In this document: one piece after another, positions 1 to 6,212 of the stretch
Layout of the letters: the number at the start of each line of letters is the position of its first letter
Position numbering within the stretch: the first letter of the stretch is position 1
Origin: Oscillospiraceae bacterium
GTDB taxonomy: Bacteria > Bacillota > Clostridia > Oscillospirales > Ruminococcaceae
DNA length: 13,304 nt
Direction: 5' to 3'
Assembly (NCBI GenBank): GCA_017472375.1
Contig: JAFUQL010000077.1
Coordinates: 1-13,304 of the forward strand
Notes under the pieces: generated by a model
Seen by the model: only the letters and a program-made list of their open reading frames with translations
Told to the model about the DNA's origin: nothing
Databases searched by the model: none
Translations under genes and position numbers: made by a program

Positions 1-122
1 TCACCATGGCCGAATTCCCGGCCGGCGACGGCATCACCGCTCTGGCCGTGGGCATCGTCTCTGGCCTTGCCGCCACTGGCGCCGATCAGGCAGTCAAGCA
101 GCTGACCCGCAACAATGAGTAA
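1..122 (+). CDS. C-terminal end of a phage holin-like protein (partial)
   Basis: An open frame enters from the left edge and stops at TAA 120-122, leaving about 39 residues. The visible tail includes AVGIVSGLAATGADQ and ends KQLTRNNE. A glycine/alanine-rich hydrophobic stretch followed by a short basic/polar tail fits the end of small phage holin-like membrane proteins, which make the membrane lesion for lysis. The start and most of the protein lie outside the window, so the family is a judgement from the tail alone. The next gene's ATG lies inside this one's last codons (8-nt overlap), so the two are probably translationally coupled. It could also be an unrelated small phage membrane protein. 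Confidence 0.5.
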   Translation, partial: TMAEFPAGDGITALAVGIVSGLAATGADQAVKQLTRNNE

Positions 123-264
123 GCCGGTCGGCGAGGGCATGCCCTTCGAGCGCATCCGCCGCATCACCGGGTATCTGGTGGGTACCATGGAGAAGTGGAA
201 CGACGCTAAAAAGGCTGAGGAGCGCGACCGTGTGAAGCACGGCGTGGAGGGCTCCCCAAAGTAA
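115..264 (+). CDS. NRDD-like mini-protein, 49 aa (phage-associated)
   Basis: ATG 115 to TAA 262, overlapping the upstream gene's stop by 8 nt. The protein has a core FERIRRITGYLVGTMEKWND followed by KAEERDRVKHG. This resembles the C-terminal glycyl-radical region of class III anaerobic ribonucleotide reductase (arginine-rich helix, then GYL and a WN-K-E-R segment). However, the glycyl-radical motif (RVxGY) is RITGY here, there is no room for a catalytic barrel, and no zinc cysteines are visible. It therefore cannot be a reductase by itself. Short genes of this type are often auto-annotated as anaerobic ribonucleoside-triphosphate reductase, including in phage genomes. The real role is unknown. 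It is followed directly by a strong terminator and appears to be the last gene of a phage transcript. Confidence 0.65.
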   Translation: MSKPVGEGMPFERIRRITGYLVGTMEKWNDAKKAEERDRVKHGVEGSPK

Positions 265-267
265 CAG

Positions 268-311
268 AAATCCCCCGGACTGCTCTGCGTGAGCGGTTCG
301 GGGGATTTTTT
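268..311 (+). terminator. Rho-independent terminator after the phage genes
   Basis: Arms 268-280 (AAATCCCCCGGAC) and 296-308 (GTTCGGGGGATTT) pair over 13 positions with one G-U wobble, and the T-run ends at 311. It sits 3 nt after the NRDD-like stop codon. Confidence 0.9.
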
Positions 312-320
312 GCGTGTTTA

Positions 321-342
321 AAAAAGTAGTCAAAAAGTAGTC
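321..342. repeat. Perfect 11-bp tandem repeat AAAAAGTAGTC x2 beside the tRNA
   Basis: Positions 321-331 and 332-342 are identical and directly abutting. They lie between the last phage-like gene and the 3' end of the tRNA-Thr gene. Short direct repeats in this position are what tyrosine-integrase arm-binding or excisionase sites look like at an attachment site. That function is inference; only the repeat is seen. Confidence 0.6.
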
Positions 343-358
343 AGACGGCAAAATTCGC

Positions 359-404
359 AAAAAGAAAGCTCGCAGACAACGCATTTTACAGCGTATCTAC
401 GAGC
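359..404 (-). terminator. Terminator of the tRNA-Thr transcript
   Basis: On the minus strand GCTCG (400-404) pairs with CGAGC (368-372). Inner helices AGA/TCT and ACGC/GCGT flank a loop, and the structure is followed by TTTCTTTTT (367-359). It begins 6 nt past the tRNA 3' end. Confidence 0.7.
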
Positions 405-410
405 AATTCT

Positions 411-486
411 TGGAGCCGGCAGACGGACTCGAACCCCCGACCTGCTGATTACAAATCAGCTGCTCTACCAACTGAGCTATGCCGGC
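411..486 (-). tRNA. tRNA-Thr(TGT), CCA encoded
   Basis: The minus strand gives a full 76-nt cloverleaf. The acceptor stem is GCCGGCA/TGCCGGC, the D arm contains AGCTCAGTTGGTAGAGC, the anticodon stem is GCTGA/TCAGC with loop TTTGTAA (anticodon TGT), the T arm contains GGTTCGAGTCC, the discriminator base is T and CCA is encoded. It reads ACA threonine codons. Its 3' end faces the phage-derived genes on the left, the usual geometry of a tRNA-targeted integration site. Confidence 0.97.
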
Positions 487-490
487 GCAC

Positions 491-506
491 ACGGTCAATG
501 GACCGT
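491..506. repeat. 6-bp inverted repeat in the tRNA leader
   Basis: ACGGTC (491-496) and GACCGT (501-506) are perfect inverted copies around a 4-nt loop. They lie between the tRNA promoter and the mature 5' end. It may form a small leader hairpin; function unknown. Confidence 0.4.
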
Positions 507-511
507 ATGCA

Positions 512-541
512 ATTGTAGCACACTCAGCGGGACTTTGTCAA
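512..541 (-). promoter_or_regulatory. Sigma-70-type promoter of tRNA-Thr
   Basis: On the minus strand a consensus -35 TTGACA (536-541) is followed after 18 bp by -10 TACAAT (512-517). This lies about 25 bp before the mature tRNA 5' end. The strength of the match explains how the tRNA can be expressed independently of the hydrolase gene just upstream. Confidence 0.85.
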
Positions 542-566
542 ACGGGCGAAACCGTCGATTTTTCTC

Positions 567-1319
567 TTACTCAAACACCGCCCACACGCGCACGGGCAGG
601 CCGGTGGCGCCCTCGATGCGGGGCCATGCGGCGAACAGCACCGCACCGGCGGCGGGCACCTTGTCCAGATTGCACAGTACCTCGATCTGCAGCTTGCCCA
701 GGCCCAGCACATACCGCTCGCAGGCCAGGTCGCCGGCCTCAGCAGCCAGCTTGCTGGCGTCGGTGTCCAGCGTTTCGTGGCCGTTGGCCGCCGCACCGCG
801 CACCTCATACAGATACTTCAGTGCCTCCAGCGACCAGCCAGGGAAGTGCTCGCCGCCCTCGTCATCCAGGCCCGACAGCGCCGCCATGTCCGGCCAATTC
901 TTCGACCAGTCGGTGCGCAGCGCCACGAACGCGCCCTCGGGCACGGGGCCGTACTGGGCCTCCCATGCCTGAATGTCCTCCACGGTCACGGCATACTCCG
1001 GGTCCTCAGCCACCTTGCCGGTGATGTCGATGACACACAGGGGGTAGGCCATGTTGGCCACGCCGTAGCTCTCGCTGGATGCCCCCTCCTTGATGAAGTG
1101 GCTGGGGAAATCGATGTGGGTGCCAAACTGCCCCGGGAACTTATAGGTGTGGATCAGACAGTCCAGCATGGGGTTGCCCCAGTCGTACACCGTCTTGCAC
1201 AGCTCCACCGACCCCTCGGGGATGCCCGCCCAGTAGGGACTGTCGTTGTTCAGCGAATGGGACAGCTCGACCCACTGCCAACCCTTCGCCTCGTTCAGCT
1301 GGTTCCAAAGTTTATACAT
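567..1319 (-). CDS. Cyclase/formamidase-family metal-dependent hydrolase
   Basis: A 250-aa protein of the cyclase (kynurenine formamidase-like) family. These are metal-dependent hydrolases, usually of amide or lactone-type bonds, active in the cytoplasm. The metal-site signature is at residues 64-74: QFGTHIDFPSH, with His68, Asp70 and His74. The textbook pattern begins HxGTHxDxPxH, so Gln64 replaces the first His. Later family landmarks are GHETLDTD (180-187) and the IEVLCNLDKVP segment (212-222). The start at 1319 is chosen because a GGGAGG ribosome site sits about 10 nt upstream and the family's length (about 210-260 aa) fits. The longer frame to 1475 would add a low-complexity basic tail with no homology signal. 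No substrate can be named from sequence. It has its own promoter and is divergent from the sigma-like gene. Confidence 0.85.
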   Translation of the reverse strand: MYKLWNQLNEAKGWQWVELSHSLNNDSPYWAGIPEGSVELCKTVYDWGNPMLDCLIHTYKFPGQFGTHIDFPSHFIKEGASSESYGVANMAYPLCVIDITGKVAEDPEYAVTVEDIQAWEAQYGPVPEGAFVALRTDWSKNWPDMAALSGLDDEGGEHFPGWSLEALKYLYEVRGAAANGHETLDTDASKLAAEAGDLACERYVLGLGKLQIEVLCNLDKVPAAGAVLFAAWPRIEGATGLPVRVWAVFE

Positions 1320-1373
1320 ACGCTTGCACCTCCCGGCGATCTTTCGGCCGGTTTTCCGCGGCCGGTTTGCTTT

Positions 1374-1402
1374 ATCATAGCACAGCGGCGTACCCTGCGG
1401 CA
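1374..1402 (-). promoter_or_regulatory. Probable promoter of the cyclase-family gene
   Basis: On the minus strand -35 TTGCCG (1397-1402), an 18-bp spacer and -10 TATGAT (1374-1379) lie 55 bp upstream of the start codon. The -10 is good and the -35 is partial. Confidence 0.5.
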
Positions 1403-1433
1403 ATACTTTTTGCACCAACACGGGGGCTCTCCA

Positions 1434-1462
1434 TTGTGTTTTTTGTGTGAATTTACTATAAT
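1434..1462 (+). promoter_or_regulatory. Promoter of the sigma-like gene
   Basis: -35 TTGTGT (1434-1439), exactly 17 bp, then consensus -10 TATAAT (1457-1462). A second possible -10, TACAAT, occurs at 1471-1476 without a matching -35. The region is locally AT-rich, unlike the surrounding genes. Confidence 0.7.
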
Positions 1463-1524
1463 AAATAAGGTACAATGATCGAATTCAGTCGGGGCTTGCG
1501 GCCTGCACTGTATGGAGGAACGAC

Positions 1525-2466
1525 ATGGGGAACACCGTCACCACAAAACACGTCCCGCTGCAGGTGAGCAGCGACCAGTTTTATCAGGATCTGCTGAACT
1601 TCGATGACCCGATGGCTCAGATGCGGGTGATGGATGCGCTGGAAAAGGATTGCCTGACCGTTCTGCGGCAGAAGCAGATGGCCCGCGGCAGCGACACGGT
1701 GGATACGCTCAGCTCCGATGCGGGCGATCTGATGTCCGCCACCATCACTGCCTTTTTCAAGTACATCCCTGTCTACTGCTCCGACCCCAGCTATGCGGAC
1801 GGCTCCCACCGGGAGGCCTCTCTGCGGTACATTTTCAACTGCCGCCTCAACGACCACCGCCGCGCCCGCAAGCGCTACAGCGATCACTTCGCTTTTTCGC
1901 TGGACGACCCCGTGGGCGACGAAGGCGCCACCAAGGGCGAGTTTTTCGGCACAGACGAGGGGTCCGACCCTGCGGACATCATCGAGGACCGCATCGGCCT
2001 GACCGAGGACGACCTGATCTGGAAGGTCCTGGCTGCCTACTGCAGCATCAACACCGACCCCGGCAACCTGATCGGATACCTGTACAAGACCTTCTGTAGC
2101 GGCGACAGCGCCACGGTGGTGCGCGAGAGCACGCGGAACCGAAGCGGCGCGGTGAAAAAGACCGTGGCTGACCTGTCCGGCCGCACCTATCTGGATGCAC
2201 TGACCTACACCCACCGGATGATCGAAGCCAACCTGCACTGCCGCATTCCCAAAGAGTGCATGGCCGCCCTGTACGGCCGGATGGACCTGCAGGACAAGGA
2301 CGGCACCTTCTTCCGGGATAAGATCTTTGATCTGACCGTGCGCACCATCACCGAGCGGGGAAGCTGGATCGACAGCAAGGCAGACGCCGAGCTGGCCCGT
2401 CTGACCGGCAAGAGCAAGAAAAAGCCCAAGGACCCCCCGCCGGATGACCCGGGCAACAGCGACTGA
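1525..2466 (+). CDS. Sigma-70 region 2-like regulatory protein (313 aa)
   Basis: The start ATG at 1525 follows a GGAGGA ribosome site by 5 nt. Residues about 64-120 read like sigma-70 region 2: SDAGDLMSATITAFFKY corresponds to the DAEDLVQE-type core-RNA-polymerase-binding helix. After that, SLRYIFNCRLNDHRRARKR corresponds to the -10-recognition helix ending in a basic patch. An acidic linker follows (about 125-160). The second half is helical, but I cannot recognise a canonical region 4 helix-turn-helix in it. The C-terminus is a charged, Lys/Pro/Asp-rich tail. No cysteine or zinc motif and no membrane segment are visible. The next gene encodes an anti-sigma-like zinc motif, which strengthens the sigma reading. 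If correct, it would be a divergent ECF-like or phage-type regulator. Alternative: an unrelated helical protein. Confidence 0.55.
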   Translation: MGNTVTTKHVPLQVSSDQFYQDLLNFDDPMAQMRVMDALEKDCLTVLRQKQMARGSDTVDTLSSDAGDLMSATITAFFKYIPVYCSDPSYADGSHREASLRYIFNCRLNDHRRARKRYSDHFAFSLDDPVGDEGATKGEFFGTDEGSDPADIIEDRIGLTEDDLIWKVLAAYCSINTDPGNLIGYLYKTFCSGDSATVVRESTRNRSGAVKKTVADLSGRTYLDALTYTHRMIEANLHCRIPKECMAALYGRMDLQDKDGTFFRDKIFDLTVRTITERGSWIDSKADAELARLTGKSKKKPKDPPPDDPGNSD

Positions 2467-2556
2467 CCAGCCGATATTTTGCCGCATCCCCCGAATATGG
2501 TGGCAAGAGAGCCTGTGTACAGCGATACCTGGGCCCACCGCATGGAGGTTTCAACT

Positions 2557-2745
2557 ATGAGTGAGCATATTACATTCTCTGAGATGGAGAGTTTTCTGAC
2601 CAGTACCGGTATTTCCGGCAAATTTTTAGCCGATTGCGCCCGCATGACCAGCCATATAAAAGACTGTGCCCCCTGTGCCAAACAGTATCGCGCTATGCTG
2701 GAAGTGCAGCAGCTGCCCTATGACATCCGTCTGATCCGCCTGTAG
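2557..2745 (+). CDS. Small zinc-motif protein, anti-sigma (ZAS/zf-HC2)-like, 62 aa
   Basis: The start at 2557 is preceded by GGAGG (2544-2548). A longer in-frame start at 2479 has no ribosome site. Residues 33-40 are HIKDCAPC, an exact H-x3-C-x2-C motif as in zinc-binding anti-sigma factors (zf-HC2/ZAS). It lies after a short helix (EMESFLTSTG...) and is followed by a helix KQYRAMLEVQQL, the same arrangement as in that fold. A possible upstream ligand is His4. Canonical anti-sigmas continue into a membrane helix and a sensor domain; this one stops after the cytosolic zinc module. It would therefore be a soluble, ligand- or redox-responsive partner. It lies 90 nt after the sigma-like gene in the same orientation, so co-transcription and pairing are likely but unproven. 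Confidence 0.6.
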   Translation: MSEHITFSEMESFLTSTGISGKFLADCARMTSHIKDCAPCAKQYRAMLEVQQLPYDIRLIRL

Positions 2746-2767
2746 AAGATGCGCGAGGAGCAGACCG

Positions 2768-2809
2768 GGGAGCAGACCCACATCTGAGTGCATCTGTTCC
2801 CGCATTTTT
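2768..2809 (+). terminator. Possible weak terminator between anti-sigma-like and AAA+ genes
   Basis: Arms GGGAGCAGAC (2768-2777) and ATCTGTTCCC (2792-2801) pair with two G-U wobbles, followed by GCATTTTT. The loop is 14 nt and the stem weak. It could equally be incidental. Confidence 0.35.
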
Positions 2810-2829
2810 GACGAAATGAGGGATCCCAC

Positions 2830-4815
2830 GTGCAAATCATCACCTTCCGGCTCATCTTTTCCAGCACCTGGCTGGAGGAGGGCCCCGGCCGCAGTGAAGT
2901 GTTCCAGCGGTGCGAGAGCACCCTTTCCGATGGCTGGCCCGATCTTTCGGTCCTCAGCCGCGGCCGCTTCTACATGATGCTGACGGCCACCGCCGAAAAC
3001 CAGAACGAGCCGCTCAAGGCGATCCGCCTGTGGCTGGACAAGCTGTTCCCCGGCCACCCCGAGGACGCCATCGAGCTGATGGTGACCGGTGTGGAGGCTG
3101 CGCCGGCCGACCCCCCCGCCACCGCGCCCGCCCCCAAGGCTAGCCCTGCCCCGAAGGCAGCCCCCAAAGCGGCCCCCAAGGCCGACCAGGCGGCGGAGCT
3201 GAAGGAGTTTTTGGCCATGGTGGACCGGAGCCTCGTGGGTGCGCAGGAGTTCAAGGACCTGCTGCATGAGGTGAGCCGCATCGCCCCGCAGGTGACCGCC
3301 CACAAGTGCCAGGCCGCTTTCTGCAGCCGCAGCTATCTGTTCGCCTGCAACCAGGGCGATGGCCTGACCACCAGCCTGCGGCTGTTCCGCGAGCTGCTGA
3401 TCAAGACCGGCCTCATCCGGCAGAACACCCACCTGCCTGCGCTGGAGATCGCGCTGACCTACCCGATGAAGGAAAACCCGGGCTGGATCCGCAACTGCGA
3501 CACCGCCGAGAGCCCGGTGCTGTGTGTGGACATCAGCCAGTGGACCGGCCACACCAACAGCCCTGAGTTCAAGCAGTGGCTGCTGCGCTTCACCCGCGCC
3601 ATGGAAAAGCGGGTGGTGGTGTTCCGCATCCCCTATGTGGAGCAGAAGGTGCTCAGCGACATCACCGAGGCACTGCGGGACGTGCTGTTCCTGCGGCCGG
3701 TGGTGTTCGTGCCCCCCAGCATGGAGCAGCTCGTCACCATCTGCAAAAACTTTTTGGCCGAGCGCGGGTTTGAGCTGGACCCCATCTGCGACGTTCTGCT
3801 GGAGCAGCGCATCCGGGCCGAGAAGGCCGACGGCCGCTTCTACGGCGTGAATACCCTGAACAAGCTGGTCAACGAGCTGATCTGCCTGAAGCTGTACCAC
3901 AACTGCCTGAACAACGAGGACGATTCCCTCATCCAGGCCGACCAGGTAAAGGACTTCATGGCGGTGGCTGTGGAGGACGACGAGACCGCCGCCCAGATGC
4001 TGGACCGCCTGTACGGCGTGGAGGAGGTCCGCGCCCAGCTGGAGAGCGTGGTGAACCAGATCGCCTACGCCCGCAGCAACAATGTGACCCCGCCCTGCAT
4101 CCATATGCGCTTTGTGGGCAACCCCGGCACCGGCAAGACCACCATCGCCCGCATCCTGGGCAAGATGCTCAAGGAGCGCGGCGTGCTGCGCCACGGCGGC
4201 TTTGTGGAGGCCCACGGCCGCGATCTGTGCGGCGAGTATGTTGGCCACACCGCCCCCAAAACGCAGAGCATCGTGCGCGATGCGCTGGGCTCGGTGCTGT
4301 TCATCGACGAGGCCTACAGCCTGTACCAGGGTGACAGCAGCGGCCGCGACTACGGGCGCGAGGCCATCGACACCCTGATCGCCTGCATGGAAAACTACCG
4401 GGACGACCTGGTGGTCATCTTTGCCGGCTACCCCGAGGAAATGGAGAAGCTGACCGAGGCCAACAAGGGCCTGCGGGACCGCATGCCCTACACCATCAAC
4501 TTCCCCAACTACACCCGGGAGCAGCTCTGCCACATCTTCCTGTCCATGGCCGGAGCCTTCCCCTGCAGCGACGACTTTGCCGCCGCTGCCGAGGAGTACT
4601 TCGCCGCCCTGCCCGACAGCACCCTGAGCGACAAGACCTTCAGCAACGCCCGCTTTGCGCGCAACCTGTACGAGCGCACCTGGGGCAAGGCCCTGGACCG
4701 CAGCCGTCTGGCCGGCCAGGAACCCACCCTGACCCCGGAGGACCTGACCAACGCCGGCCGTGAGCTGAGCGTGGCCCCCGTCGTCCGCCGCCCCTCGCTG
4801 GGCTTCGTGTGGTAA
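2830..4815 (+). CDS. Two-module AAA+ ATPase, CbxX/CfqX (SpoVK/EccA-like) family
   Basis: A 661-aa protein starting at GTG 2830, with GAGGG 7 nt upstream. Layout: N-terminal domain (1-90); an Ala/Pro/Lys-rich linker (about 91-120); a degenerate AAA-like module (about 130-330); and a complete C-terminal AAA+ module (about 390-645). In the active module Walker A is GNPGTGKT (430-437), Walker B is VLFIDEAY (489-496, Asp493/Glu494), and the sensor-1 strand lies in VVIFAGYPEEM (528-538). NKGLRDRM (545-552) holds the arginine-finger region and NARFARNLYE (606-615) is the sensor-2-type segment. In the first module CNQGDGLTT (173-181) and VLCVDIS (230-236) look like eroded Walker A and B. This family includes EccA, the cytosolic ATPase of actinobacterial ESX secretion. 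Its position opposite an ESX/Ess-like cluster supports an accessory chaperone role. The paired-module layout with one dead site also fits CbbX/SpoVK-type hexamers. Confidence 0.85.
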   Translation: MQIITFRLIFSSTWLEEGPGRSEVFQRCESTLSDGWPDLSVLSRGRFYMMLTATAENQNEPLKAIRLWLDKLFPGHPEDAIELMVTGVEAAPADPPATAPAPKASPAPKAAPKAAPKADQAAELKEFLAMVDRSLVGAQEFKDLLHEVSRIAPQVTAHKCQAAFCSRSYLFACNQGDGLTTSLRLFRELLIKTGLIRQNTHLPALEIALTYPMKENPGWIRNCDTAESPVLCVDISQWTGHTNSPEFKQWLLRFTRAMEKRVVVFRIPYVEQKVLSDITEALRDVLFLRPVVFVPPSMEQLVTICKNFLAERGFELDPICDVLLEQRIRAEKADGRFYGVNTLNKLVNELICLKLYHNCLNNEDDSLIQADQVKDFMAVAVEDDETAAQMLDRLYGVEEVRAQLESVVNQIAYARSNNVTPPCIHMRFVGNPGTGKTTIARILGKMLKERGVLRHGGFVEAHGRDLCGEYVGHTAPKTQSIVRDALGSVLFIDEAYSLYQGDSSGRDYGREAIDTLIACMENYRDDLVVIFAGYPEEMEKLTEANKGLRDRMPYTINFPNYTREQLCHIFLSMAGAFPCSDDFAAAAEEYFAALPDSTLSDKTFSNARFARNLYERTWGKALDRSRLAGQEPTLTPEDLTNAGRELSVAPVVRRPSLGFVW

Positions 4816-4837
4816 GCCGCACACCCTCTGGATCCTC

Positions 4838-4875
4838 AAGACGGCACCGGCCCTGCGGCCGGTGCCGTCTTTTTG
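4838..4875 (+). terminator. Terminator of the AAA+ ATPase gene
   Basis: A 15-bp perfect stem, AAGACGGCACCGGCC (4838-4852) with GGCCGGTGCCGTCTT (4857-4871), with a 4-nt loop and a T-run to 4874. Confidence 0.93.
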
Positions 4876-4897
4876 TTTGCCGAGCCGGCCCAAACGC

Positions 4898-4933
4898 GCA
4901 AAAAAGCCCCCTGCCGGCCTTGGCAGAGGGCTT
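4898..4933 (-). terminator. Terminator of the pseudokinase-transglutaminase operon
   Basis: On the minus strand AAGCCCTCTGCC pairs with GGCAGGGGGCTT (one wobble), followed by a T-run (4905-4900). It lies 18 nt after the transglutaminase stop and faces the plus-strand terminator 23 bp away, sealing two convergent transcripts. Confidence 0.9.
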
Positions 4934-4951
4934 GTGTGTTTGAGTTTCGTG

Positions 4952-6211
4952 TCAGGCCAGGTACAGGTTGATCGCCCAGACCCGATCGTCGCTGGAGTAG
5001 CTCAGGCTGTTGCAGCTGTGGCCTGCGGTGCTGAGCAGCGCAAAGATGTCGCTGCGGCCCACCAGATCCTCCACCTGCCGGAAGGTGGCTTCGTCGGCAC
5101 AGCTCACGGTGAGGGTATTGCCGGTCTGGCTGGCAAAGATGCGGGCCAGCTCCTGTTCATCGTAGCTGAACAGCCGCCAGCCGTTCTTCTCGTGGTAGTT
5201 CAGGGTGGTGGCGTCCGCATAGGGCATAAAGGACGGGTCATCCGGGGTGTGGCTGCGGCCGATCAGGTCGCTGGTCAGGTTGAACCAGTCGTAGTCGAAG
5301 CCGCCGTCGTCGTGGTCGTCCCAGGTCACGTCGGTGTAGTAGGTCTCGCCCTGCAGCGTCACCTTGCTCCAGGCATGGGGGCCGCCCGCATCGCCGGGCA
5401 CATAGGTGGCCTTGATGCCCGCCTTGGCCAGCAGATAGGAGTAGGCCCGGGTGTAGCCGGCACAGACGCATTTGCCCTCCACCAGGGCGCCGTAGATGTT
5501 CTGGTCAGTGCGGTCCTCTGAGTAGGTGTACACGATGTGGTCACACAGCCAGTCGTGGATGTAGACTGCCTTGCCGTAGTCGTCCGCATCCTTGGGCATG
5601 TTGCGCAGCACACTGTCTGCCATGCTCTCCACCTGGTGGCGCATCAGGTCGATGTCCCCGTCGTACTCCCAGGTCAGGTCGAGACGAATGTCCGAGCCGA
5701 TGGGGGTGTAGCTCCAGGAGCCGCCCAGCCAGAAATACTCCGGCCGCTCGTACCAGATGATGTCCATGATCTCCTCATACTCCGGGATGGTGATGTTGGT
5801 GAGGGTCACGGTGCTCTGGTAGTTCTCGATGGCCTGGCACAGCTTGGTCAGGTTGTCCGCCGGGTCGGGCGTGGGGGTGGGGCTGGGGGTGGGCGAAGCC
5901 GGTGCAAACAGGGGTGCCGGGGTCGGGCTTGCGGTCGGGGTGGGGGTGGGCATAGCCGTGGGCAGCGGCACCGACGAGGGCCCCGGCGTGGGGCCGGGCG
6001 CTGTGGTGGGCTGCGGGATCACGGTGGGCCAGGGCACCGGGCTGGCGGTGGGGCCGGCCGGCGAGGACGAGGGCGCAACGGCAGAGCCGCTGTCTGCCGC
6101 CACCATCACCGATGCAGTGGTAAAGGATGCCAGCAGCACCACGCTGATCACGGTCAGCAAATAGTACAGCCGATGTCCGCCCGTGCTGCGTCTGTTTCGT
6201 CCTCTGCTCAT
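4952..6211 (-). CDS. Membrane-anchored transglutaminase-like protein on a Pro/Thr stalk
   Basis: A 419-aa protein. It has a basic N-terminus (SRGRNRRS), then one hydrophobic segment (residues 15-39) acting as uncleaved signal anchor. A long Pro/Thr/Ser stalk (about 46-117, many PTP and SPTP units) follows. The extracellular domain carries the transglutaminase-superfamily triad: Cys250 in CVCAGYTRAY, His279 in GGPHAWSKV and Asp294 in YYTDVTWDD. Bacterial members are typically cysteine proteases or cross-linking enzymes at the cell surface. A peptidase, amidase or cross-linking role cannot be told apart here. The C-terminal ~90 residues form a small extra domain with Cys371 and Cys400. The start at 6211 is 1 nt after the upstream gene's TGA, with a GGAG site inside that gene, so translation is coupled. 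It is the last gene of the operon. The substrate might be cell wall or secreted ESX cargo (inference). Confidence 0.8.
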   Translation of the reverse strand: MSRGRNRRSTGGHRLYYLLTVISVVLLASFTTASVMVAADSGSAVAPSSSPAGPTASPVPWPTVIPQPTTAPGPTPGPSSVPLPTAMPTPTPTASPTPAPLFAPASPTPSPTPTPDPADNLTKLCQAIENYQSTVTLTNITIPEYEEIMDIIWYERPEYFWLGGSWSYTPIGSDIRLDLTWEYDGDIDLMRHQVESMADSVLRNMPKDADDYGKAVYIHDWLCDHIVYTYSEDRTDQNIYGALVEGKCVCAGYTRAYSYLLAKAGIKATYVPGDAGGPHAWSKVTLQGETYYTDVTWDDHDDGGFDYDWFNLTSDLIGRSHTPDDPSFMPYADATTLNYHEKNGWRLFSYDEQELARIFASQTGNTLTVSCADEATFRQVEDLVGRSDIFALLSTAGHSCNSLSYSSDDRVWAINLYLA

Positions 6212-6212
6212 C

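Noticed and set aside
321..342. CRISPR array
   Set aside because: Two abutting 11-bp copies without spacers; no array geometry.
1320..1475. N-terminal extension of the cyclase-family gene
   Set aside because: Basic, low-complexity leader crossing the promoter. The ATG at 1319 has a ribosome site and the family length fits.
1456..2538. 360-codon minus-strand open frame over the sigma-like gene
   Set aside because: Runs through the promoter and ribosome site of the plus gene, valine/glycine low-complexity product.
2626..4893. 755-codon open frame on the minus strand across the AAA+ gene
   Set aside because: GC-rich antisense shadow: low-complexity His/Ala/Gly/Val/Leu protein without motifs, no ribosome site. 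The plus frame has Walker motifs and a terminator.
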